A DNA stretch of 53,595 nucleotides, from assembly GCF_003319115.1 (NCBI RefSeq), contig NZ_QOHF01000028.1, positions 1-53,595 of the forward strand, written 5' to 3'. The DNA comes from Geodermatophilus sp. TF02-6 (lineage in GTDB: Bacteria > Actinomycetota > Actinomycetes > Mycobacteriales > Geodermatophilaceae). Each line of letters opens with the position of its first letter. The first letter of the stretch is position 1. Made by a program: the position numbers and the translations under genes. The notes beneath the pieces are model-generated. The model was not told the origin of the DNA. It was given only the letters and a program-made list of their open reading frames with translations, and did not search any database. This document shows, piece after piece, positions 35,567-42,747 of this stretch.

Positions 35567-35630
35567 TTGGGTCCTCGTCCATCGGGTCCTCGTCACATCG
35601 GGTCCTCGTCACATCGGGTCCTCGTCCACC
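35567..35630. repeat. Four 16-bp tandem repeats between divergent genes
   Basis: CGGGTCCTCGTCACAT occurs exactly at 35583-35598 and 35599-35614, with close copies at 35567-35582 and 35615-35630. The block lies in the 230-base gap between the divergent GT2 and WecG-family genes, 51 bases before the latter's start. It could affect spacing of a promoter or be a slippage product. Confidence 0.8.
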
Positions 35631-35680
35631 CAGGGCTCGAGGACGGGCACAGCGGGGGCTCTCCGGCGGGAGGGGGACAC

Positions 35681-36523
35681 GTGGGAGACGAGACCACCAC
35701 GACGACGCTGGTCGGGATGCCGTTCCCGCACTGGGACCAGGGCGAGGCGTGCCGCACGCTCCTGGCCGCGGACCGGCCGCCGGCGGCGGTCCCCTGGCGA
35801 CTGGTCAACACCCACACCATCTCGCTGATGCGCGACGGTGGGGCGTACGCGGACCTGTTGCGCAGCCCCGGCGTGAACCTGGCCGACGGCAGACCGGTGG
35901 CCTGGCTCCTGGGCTGGCTGAGCCGCCGCTCCGGCTGTCGGACCGCCCCCCGCCACGTGCGCGGACCGGGGCTCTTCGCGCGGGTCCTCGACGAGAGCCA
36001 GGACACGCCCGTCAGCCACTACCTGCTGGGGGGGACCCCCCAGACCCTCGACGCCCTGCAGCGGGTGATCAGCGTCCGTTTCCCGGGTGCGCGGATCGCG
36101 GGAGCAGACTCCCCTCCCTTCCGTCCGCTCACGGCGGCGGAGGTCGCCGCCCAGGACGCGCGCATCCGGCACAGCGGTGCCGACATCGTCTGGGTCGGGT
36201 TGGGAACACCTCGTCAGGACGTCGAGGCCGCTCGACTGGCCGCCACGGTGAGGCGGCCGGCCATCGCGGTGGGTGCGGCCTTCGACTTCCTGGCCGGAAC
36301 CCGCCCCGAGGCGCCCGTCTGGGTCCAGCGCCTCACCCTCGAATGGCTCTTCCGCCTGCTGTCGGAGCCGTCCCGACTCTGGCGGCGGTACACGATCGGG
36401 CTGCTGAGGTTCGCCGGCGTGACCAGCGCCGACCTCCTCCGCCGCGGGACCGGTGACCGCGTGGGCGCGCCGACCTCTCCGACACCGGATCCCCCACCGG
36501 ATCCCCGGCAGCCGAGCCCGTGA
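35681..36523 (+). CDS. WecG/TagA/CpsF family glycosyltransferase (GT26)
   Basis: 280 residues. The family transfers N-acetylmannosamine(-uronate), glucose or similar sugars to undecaprenyl-diphospho-sugar. Motifs: LVNTHTISLMRDGG, LADGRPVAWLLGW (the NADG-like substrate loop, here LADG), YLLGGTPQTLD, GADIVWVGLGTPRQD and AVGAAFDFLAG. GTG 35681 has GGAGGGGG close upstream. It probably adds the second sugar of the unit begun by the sugar transferase at 28040-29644. It is followed by the Wzz-type gene after 115 bases. Confidence 0.92.
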   Translation: MGDETTTTTLVGMPFPHWDQGEACRTLLAADRPPAAVPWRLVNTHTISLMRDGGAYADLLRSPGVNLADGRPVAWLLGWLSRRSGCRTAPRHVRGPGLFARVLDESQDTPVSHYLLGGTPQTLDALQRVISVRFPGARIAGADSPPFRPLTAAEVAAQDARIRHSGADIVWVGLGTPRQDVEAARLAATVRRPAIAVGAAFDFLAGTRPEAPVWVQRLTLEWLFRLLSEPSRLWRRYTIGLLRFAGVTSADLLRRGTGDRVGAPTSPTPDPPPDPRQPSP

Positions 36524-36638
36524 CCTGACGCGGGTCCCCGGGCCGGGAGAGCAGCCAGCCGCGCCGTTCGTGGTGGACCAGACGGCCCGGAGCCCTCATG
36601 CTCTCGCGGACGGCGCCGGGAAGCGGGAAGGAGGCGAC

Positions 36639-38213
36639 GTGGACATCCGTGACTACGCGCGTGCCGTCCGCGCCAGCGGTGTCCTGCTGGTCCTCGGTCT
36701 CCTGCTCGGCGGGTGTGTCGCCGGCGTGGTGAGCGCGCTGCTGCCCGAGCAGTACACGGCGAACAGCCAGCTGCTCGTGTCGAGCAGGGTGACGGGTGAC
36801 CCGGCGACAGCGGCGCAGGCCGGCCAGTTCGCCGCACAGCGGATCGCCTCCTACGAAGCGGTGCTCACCAGCCGGGACCTCGCCTCCGCCGTCATCCGCG
36901 ACCTGTCGCTGGACGAGGAGCCGGAGGACCTCCTCGCCCGGATCGACGTCTCGCTCCAGCCCGAGACGACCGTCCTCGACGTCAGTGTCACCGCGCCGTC
37001 CGCGCAGCGCGCGCTCGCCGAGGTGCAGTCGGTCGACCAGAACTTCCAGAGCTTCGTGCAGTCCCTGGAGACACCTCCGGGGACGAACGTCTCCCCGGTG
37101 CGGGTCGACGTCATCGGAGCACCGGTGCTGCCCGACGCGCCGAGCTCGCCCCGGCTGGCCGTCAACACCGCCGTCGGAGCCGCCGTGGGCCTGCTGCTGG
37201 CCGCGGTCGTCGCCGTCCTCCGGTACCGCCTGGACACGACCGTGAAGGACGACGCCACCGCCTCGAGCGCCGCCGGCGGGGCGCCCGTCGTGGGCCACGT
37301 CCCCAAGGACGACGGGCTGGCCCGGAGGCAGCTGCTGCCCCCACGCAGCACGACGCTGACCGCGGAGGCGTTCCGCCACCTGCGGACGAACCTCAACTTC
37401 CTCGACGTGGACGATCCACCGCGGTCGATCCTGGTGACCAGTTCGGTGCCGGGTGAGGGCAAGACGACGGTCACGGTCAACCTCGCGACGGTCCTGGCGG
37501 AGTCGGGCAACGCGGTCACCGTGGTCGACGGCGACCTCCGCAGGCCACGGCTCGACGACCACCTGGGCCTCCCCGGTGGCACCGGCCTGACCACGGTCCT
37601 CATCGGGGCGGCACCGTTGCCGCAGGTCCTGCAGTCGCTGGACGGGGGCGCCGTGCAGGTCCTCACCGGCGGGCCCATCCCGCCCAACCCCAGCGAGCTG
37701 CTCTCCTCCGTCGCCATGGCCGAGGTCCTCCGGCAGCTCGCGGCCGACCGGGACGTCGTCCTCATCGACGCCCCACCCCTCCTCCCGGTGACGGACGCGG
37801 CCGCCCTGGCCGGCCTGGTCGACGGGGTGCTGCTCTGCGCCCGGTGGGGCGAGGTCACCGGCGAGCAGCTGCGGCGGAGCGCGACCACCATCGAGCGGGT
37901 GGGTGGTCGCCTCATGGGGGTGATCCTCACCGTGATCCCGGGTCGGCCCGAGACGGCCTCCTACGGGTACGGGGTCGAGCCCCCGACGCCCCTGGACCGG
38001 GTGGCCCGGCTGCTGCACGCTCTCCGCAGACGCGAGCAGGTGCTGCCGGACCTGCGCCTCCCCCTCCCGGCCGTGCGGCCGCGCAAGGCCCCTCCGGCCG
38101 GCCTGCACCGCGAGCGGGTCGGCCGGTCCGCAGCGGAGCACACCGACCCGCAGGAGCACCGGAGGCCGGGCGCTCCACCACCGTCCACGGGCGCGGGCGG
38201 CATCCCCGCCTGA
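36639..38213 (+). CDS. Wzz/BY-kinase-type chain-length determinant and ATPase
   Basis: 524 residues. The N-terminal Wzz domain is bracketed by two membrane helices (GVLLVLGLLLGGCVAGVV and VGAAVGLLLAAVVAVL). The cytoplasmic ATPase has Walker A VPGEGKTTVTVNLA, Walker A' VTVVDGDLRRPRL and Walker B DVVLIDAPPLLPVTD, the triplet found in bacterial tyrosine kinases. The C-terminal tail has only two Tyr (SYGYGVE) instead of a tyrosine cluster, and is Pro/Arg-rich. It may thus regulate chain length through ATPase activity without strong autophosphorylation. GTG 36639 follows AAGGAGG. A low-molecular-weight phosphatase, the usual partner, lies at 48750-49370. Confidence 0.92.
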   Translation: MDIRDYARAVRASGVLLVLGLLLGGCVAGVVSALLPEQYTANSQLLVSSRVTGDPATAAQAGQFAAQRIASYEAVLTSRDLASAVIRDLSLDEEPEDLLARIDVSLQPETTVLDVSVTAPSAQRALAEVQSVDQNFQSFVQSLETPPGTNVSPVRVDVIGAPVLPDAPSSPRLAVNTAVGAAVGLLLAAVVAVLRYRLDTTVKDDATASSAAGGAPVVGHVPKDDGLARRQLLPPRSTTLTAEAFRHLRTNLNFLDVDDPPRSILVTSSVPGEGKTTVTVNLATVLAESGNAVTVVDGDLRRPRLDDHLGLPGGTGLTTVLIGAAPLPQVLQSLDGGAVQVLTGGPIPPNPSELLSSVAMAEVLRQLAADRDVVLIDAPPLLPVTDAAALAGLVDGVLLCARWGEVTGEQLRRSATTIERVGGRLMGVILTVIPGRPETASYGYGVEPPTPLDRVARLLHALRRREQVLPDLRLPLPAVRPRKAPPAGLHRERVGRSAAEHTDPQEHRRPGAPPPSTGAGGIPA

Positions 38214-38214
38214 G

Positions 38215-39372
38215 CTATCCCGGACCCCTGCTCGTCAGCAGGTCGGCGGCGACCGCGCGCACGGCCGCCGCCTCGGAGAACAGCCGCGCCCGCTCGGCGG
38301 CCGCTCGGCCGAGCCGACGAGCGGCCGCCGGGTCCTGGAGCAGGTCCCGGAGCGCCGCCGTGAGGGCGGGGACGTCGCCCGTCGGGACCAACACGCCGTC
38401 GACTCCGGAGCGGATGACCTCGGCCGGCCCGCCGGGGGTCGTCGCGACGACCGGTCGGCCCACGGCCATGGCCTCGACGACCACCTTGCCGAAGGGTTCG
38501 GGGACCTTGGAGGGGACCACCACGACGTCCGCCGAGGCCATCGCCTCGCGGGCGTCGTCCACCTCCCCGTCGAAGCAGACCCGGTCGGTCAACCCCGCAG
38601 CCGCGACCTGCTCGTGCAACCGGGCGACGAGGTGCTCATCACCCGGGAACGCGCTGCCGACCAGGCGGCAGGTGAAGGAGACCCCTCCTGCCGCCAGGGC
38701 CGCGAGCGCCTCCAGGAGGACGTCCTGCCCCTTCCAGTGGTTGACCCGCCCGACGCAGACGACGCACGGGGCCGCACCAGTGCTCATCGGCTCGCTCGAC
38801 GCCGGGAGCTCACCGTCGACCAGGTGGGTGCCCGTGTGCGCCACCGTCATCGGGAGCGTCGGGAACTGCCCGGCGACGTACGACGAGCAGGCGTAGAGCC
38901 GGTCCGCCCCGGCGAGCAGAACGCGGAAGACGTCGCGCTCGCGGGCGCTGCGCACGGTCTCGTGCACGCTCCAGTGCAGGGGGACACCGGCCGTCCTCGC
39001 CACCAGCGGGCCGGCCACGCTGGCCAGGGTCACGGCGTGCACGACGGCGACCCGGTCGCGCATCGCCCGGACCAGGCGGACCACCCTGAGCGCGTCGGCC
39101 GCCATCCTGGTGGCCGTGGCCGCGGCTCGGCGCGCCCCCCGCCAGTCGCCCCGCCGGAGGACCGGCACCGGTGCGATGCGCACGCTGACCGACGGAGAAC
39201 GCACCAGCGTGCCGATACCGTGGTCGAACGGGACCCAGATCTCGGCACAGGCGCCCTGCCGCGCCACCTCCTCGGCCAGCGCGGCGGTGAACCTGCTGGC
39301 TCCGTAGCGGTCCCCCGCGGGGTCGAGGAGCACCACGACCGGACGGGAACGGTCAGGCCCGCTGCTCGGCAC
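38215..39372 (-). CDS. Family 4 glycosyltransferase
   Basis: About 385 residues with the two-domain GT-B fold. The N-terminal domain has LDPAGDRYGASRFTAALAEE. The C-terminal domain has VGRVNHWKGQDVLLEALAAL, EVDDAREAMASADVVVVPS, the donor-binding EPFGKVVVEAMAVGRPVVAT and GGPAEVI. The start is uncertain: GTG 39372 overlaps the epimerase stop by 20 bases and no good ribosome site is seen; an ATG at 39411 is possible. Converges on the Wzz gene with one base between stops. Confidence 0.88.
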   Translation of the reverse strand: MPSSGPDRSRPVVVLLDPAGDRYGASRFTAALAEEVARQGACAEIWVPFDHGIGTLVRSPSVSVRIAPVPVLRRGDWRGARRAAATATRMAADALRVVRLVRAMRDRVAVVHAVTLASVAGPLVARTAGVPLHWSVHETVRSARERDVFRVLLAGADRLYACSSYVAGQFPTLPMTVAHTGTHLVDGELPASSEPMSTGAAPCVVCVGRVNHWKGQDVLLEALAALAAGGVSFTCRLVGSAFPGDEHLVARLHEQVAAAGLTDRVCFDGEVDDAREAMASADVVVVPSKVPEPFGKVVVEAMAVGRPVVATTPGGPAEVIRSGVDGVLVPTGDVPALTAALRDLLQDPAAARRLGRAAAERARLFSEAAAVRAVAADLLTSRGPG

Positions 39373-40330
39373 CGTCGAACCACCGCAGCCACTCGACGGT
39401 CTCCCGCACACCGTCGCGCCAGTCGACGGACGGCAGGCCCAGCAGGTCGAAGGTCGGTTGCATGGGGACCAGGTCGCTGGTGGTCATGCTCCGCCACCGG
39501 GACGTGGTCATCGGCGCCCTCACCCCCAGCCTGGCCAGCACGTCGCCGACCTTGGCCGCCGCGACGAACAGCTCCCGGGGGGCGTCCCGGGCCGGCGTCC
39601 CCCGCAGGGCCAGGGAGAACTCGTCCACCCAGTCCTGCATGGGGACGGGCGGGTCACCGACGTAGTACGTCCCTCCCAGGGCCCGATCCCGCCGGGCCAC
39701 CAGGCCCTCCACCTGCTCGACCACGGTGCCCACCCATCCGTAGGCCCGGTGCACGGGGCCCTGACGCGGGTTCCGGTACAGGCCCTCGGCCACGTAGCGC
39801 CACAGCTCCGTGGGGAACGTCGGGTGCCACGGCCCCCACACGTTCGTGGGACGGATGATCGTCCACGGGAGGGCGTCCCCCCGGCTGCGCACCAGGCGCT
39901 CGACGAGGACCTTGCTGGCGCCGTACGCCGTGTGGGGGTCGTACCGCTGCAGGTCCTCGACGAGGACGCCCGGTCTGATGACGTACTGCGTCGAGGTGAT
40001 GATCGCGTGGACGATCCGGGTGCCGTGCACCGCGTCGAGCAGGCGGGCCGTGGCCACGTGGTTGTCCGCGTAGTCCTCGACGCTGCGCGACCGCGTGTCC
40101 GTCCGTGCCGCCAGGTGGACCAGCACGTAGGCCGGGAGATCGGCGAGCGCGGCCTCGGCAGCGCCCTCGGCGAGGAGGTCGCACCGCCGCCACGACGAGA
40201 GCTGGCTGTCGACCCTCGGCTCGCGTCGGTCGAGGTTGAGGACGCTGCGTCCCTGCGCCAGCAGTGCTCCCACGAGGTTGGTGCCGATGAAGCCCGACCC
40301 ACCCGTGACGACCCACACCGGCTCGGTCAC
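39353..40330 (-). CDS. NAD-dependent nucleotide-sugar epimerase/dehydratase
   Basis: 325 residues of the extended SDR family. VVTGGSGFIGTNLV binds NAD; ITSTQYVI gives the Ser/Thr region; YGASKVLVERL carries the YxxxK catalytic pair; IIRPTNVWGPW is typical of the family. The substrate cannot be set by eye; UDP- or GDP-hexose is likely. GTG start with GGAGGGTGG upstream. Part of a minus-strand operon with the GME-like epimerase and GT4. Confidence 0.87.
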   Translation of the reverse strand: MTEPVWVVTGGSGFIGTNLVGALLAQGRSVLNLDRREPRVDSQLSSWRRCDLLAEGAAEAALADLPAYVLVHLAARTDTRSRSVEDYADNHVATARLLDAVHGTRIVHAIITSTQYVIRPGVLVEDLQRYDPHTAYGASKVLVERLVRSRGDALPWTIIRPTNVWGPWHPTFPTELWRYVAEGLYRNPRQGPVHRAYGWVGTVVEQVEGLVARRDRALGGTYYVGDPPVPMQDWVDEFSLALRGTPARDAPRELFVAAAKVGDVLARLGVRAPMTTSRWRSMTTSDLVPMQPTFDLLGLPSVDWRDGVRETVEWLRWFDGAEQRA

Positions 40331-40393
40331 CCCGTCTGCCCACCCTCCGGTCCCGGCTCCGCCCGGTCGTCGCGGTCGATCACCGGGAACGCG

Positions 40394-41386
40394 TCAGCGG
40401 ACCGCGCCGACGACCGGCCGCTGGCGGGCGGCCACCTGGTCGTGGATCCAGCGGTACGTCGACTCCAGCCCGGCGCGGAGGGACGTCGTGGGCTCCCACC
40501 CGTACCGCTCCAGGATGAGGGTGTTGTCGCTGTTGCGGCCGCGGACCCCCTGCGGAGCGCTGAGGTCGTGGCGGCGCCTCACCCGGACCCCGGCGATCTC
40601 CTCGAGCACCGACACCATCTGGTTGATCGACACCAGTTCGCTGGAGCCCAGGTTCACCGGCGAGCCGTAGGGCCCGTCGGCGATCATCCGGGTTCCGCGG
40701 ACGCAGTCGTCGATGTACATGAAGCTGCGCGTCTGCTCACCGTCACCCCAGACCTCGATGACGTCCTCGCCGGTGAGGGCCGCCACGGCGATCTTGCGGG
40801 CGAGCGCGGCCGGCGCCTTCTCCCGACCGCCTTCGAACGTGCCGTGGGGCCCGTAGACGTTGTGGTACCGCGCGACGCGCGTCTCGAGGCCGAAGTCCTC
40901 GTAGAAGTGGCGGCACATGCGCTCGGTGAACAGCTTCTCCCACCCGTAGCCGTCCTCGGCCATGGCGGGGTAGGCGTCCTCCTCGCGCAGGGCGGTGACG
41001 TCGACGTCGGTCTGCTTGTCCGCGGCGTAGACGCAGGCGGAGGAGGAGTAGAAGAAGCGTTCGACGCCCTCGTCCCGAGCCGCCACGAGCATGTGCGTGC
41101 TGGTGAGCACGGAGAGCATGCACAGGGCCTTGTTGTTCTCGATGAACCCCATGCCGCCCATGTCCGCGGCGAGGTTGTAGACCTGCTCCGTGCCGCGCAC
41201 CGCCGCGCGACAGGCCTCGATGCCCTGCAGGTCGGCCACCACGTTCTCCGCGCCCGGCTGCACCTGGTACCACTCGTCCACCGGCTTGCGGTCGACGCAC
41301 CGGAGCGTGTGACCCTCTTCGGCCAGCGCTGCTGCCAGGGCACCTCCGATGAAGCCACCCGCACCCGTCACGAGGATTCGTGCCAT
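40394..41386 (-). CDS. GDP-mannose 3,5-epimerase-like SDR
   Basis: 330 residues. The NAD motif is VTGAGGFIGGAL. Three features are diagnostic of GDP-mannose 3,5-epimerase, known best from plants: LAADMGGMGFIENN, the catalytic Cys in FYSSSACVYA, and GGREKAPAALARKI with the substrate-facing Lys. The SDR pair is in YGWEKL. The enzyme would turn GDP-mannose into GDP-L-galactose or GDP-gulose, providing an uncommon sugar for the polymer. ATG 41386 has AGGAGG seven bases upstream. The next gene downstream is another epimerase. Confidence 0.9.
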   Translation of the reverse strand: MARILVTGAGGFIGGALAAALAEEGHTLRCVDRKPVDEWYQVQPGAENVVADLQGIEACRAAVRGTEQVYNLAADMGGMGFIENNKALCMLSVLTSTHMLVAARDEGVERFFYSSSACVYAADKQTDVDVTALREEDAYPAMAEDGYGWEKLFTERMCRHFYEDFGLETRVARYHNVYGPHGTFEGGREKAPAALARKIAVAALTGEDVIEVWGDGEQTRSFMYIDDCVRGTRMIADGPYGSPVNLGSSELVSINQMVSVLEEIAGVRVRRRHDLSAPQGVRGRNSDNTLILERYGWEPTTSLRAGLESTYRWIHDQVAARQRPVVGAVR

Positions 41387-41638
41387 CTCGTCGCCTCCTG
41401 CGTCTGCTCCGTCGAGACGAGATGCGGACCCTAGGAGCGCCGAGGCCGCCGTGGGTGACTTTCGTCTCCCCCGGCCCGGGATCGCTCGCGGAACGCGACG
41501 CTGCGGCACCGCGGACACACCGACAGTCCCGTCTCGACGGCGGGCACTGCGCAAGGTGTCCGCATCGGTGCGCGCTGCGGTCACGGTCGCGCGCTGCCGC
41601 CGGCGCCCGAGGTGCCCTGCTGCGGAGCCGCGGAGCGG

Positions 41639-42484
41639 TCAGCGCGACGGCGGGTCGTTCCTCGGCCACGACGCCGCGCCGATCCCGTCCCCCGGGTACC
41701 AGTGGTCCGCGGGCTCCTCGCGGAAGAACAGGAACTGCCGACCGGTCTTCTCGGCCCAGGCGCTCAGGGCGTCGGTCACGTGCGAGTTGTCCGACAGGAC
41801 CACCGCCCGCCGGCTCAGTCGCGGGTCCACCGCCGCCAACTCGGCGGTCTCGTACTCCCACGTGTGCAGGCTGTCGTGGAGGAACACGTCGACGGGCTCG
41901 GCCGAGGAACCCAGAACGGCGACCGAGTCCCCGACGACCCGGTCCACGACCTCGGCGTACCTGCCGGCGATCAGGTAACCGCTGTCGGGGTTCACGTCGA
42001 CCGTGGTGAGCCTCCCACGACCGTTGCGGAGCAGAGCCGACGCGAGGAGGACCGAGCCGAGCCCCTTGTCGGTGCCGGTCTCCACGATCCGGTCGGGCTT
42101 GACGGCACGGGCGATCGCGTACCACCCCAACCGCCGACCGAGCCGCGCCGTCGGGTCGGCGAGACCGCGCCGGCTGCTGCGCAGGGTCGCCTCCCGCACG
42201 TGCTCGCGCAGGTCGCCGTCCTCTCGGGCCTCGGCGATGTGGGCCCGCGCCTCGGCGACCGGGGTGTCCGTGACCACCGAGACCCACCAGGCCAGGTGTC
42301 CGAGGTTCCGGTCGGTCAGGTCGTAGGTGTAGTTGGTGTGCTCACGTGACCGGGCGAGCCACCGGGCCGACCTGGCGAGGAGCTGCGCGTCGTAGCCGGC
42401 CACCGAGGCCGCTCGGACGGGTAGGGCCACCGCGGGCGCCAACCTGGTCCGCGCCACCCGCCGTCGCATCGAGATCCAGTCCAT
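41639..42484 (-). CDS. Class I SAM-dependent methyltransferase
   Basis: 281 residues. Motif I is RIVETGTDKGLGSVLLASAL, followed by LTTVDVNPDSG, DVFLHDSLHTWEYETAEL and VVLSDNSHVT, as in the MT_24/CmcI-like group. In a polysaccharide locus, O-methylation of a sugar is the likely role. GAGGGAGG lies five bases before the ATG. It lies upstream of the GME-like gene with 252 bases between. Confidence 0.8.
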   Translation of the reverse strand: MDWISMRRRVARTRLAPAVALPVRAASVAGYDAQLLARSARWLARSREHTNYTYDLTDRNLGHLAWWVSVVTDTPVAEARAHIAEAREDGDLREHVREATLRSSRRGLADPTARLGRRLGWYAIARAVKPDRIVETGTDKGLGSVLLASALLRNGRGRLTTVDVNPDSGYLIAGRYAEVVDRVVGDSVAVLGSSAEPVDVFLHDSLHTWEYETAELAAVDPRLSRRAVVLSDNSHVTDALSAWAEKTGRQFLFFREEPADHWYPGDGIGAASWPRNDPPSR

Positions 42485-42747
42485 CGGGCCTCCCTCGGAG
42501 GAACGTCAGTGCAGCGGAGGCAGGGGACCCTATGCCCCCCGACCTCGACCGAACCGGTCCACCGCCGTCCCGGGTCGGCGGTCGGGAGGCCACCGGGACG
42601 GGGAGGCTGCCGTCGTCGCGAAACCTACGCGTGAGTAGCTCCCGTTCCGGCCCTGCCGAGGTGTGACCATGCGGAGGTGGGCAGAGGAGCCCCTGACCTG
42701 GTGGGCGACGGGCGCGACGGCGCGTCGACGGAGGAGCGACGGATGCC

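Noticed and set aside
35567..35630. Short regularly spaced repeats as a CRISPR array
   Set aside because: Copies are directly adjacent without spacers; this is a simple tandem repeat.
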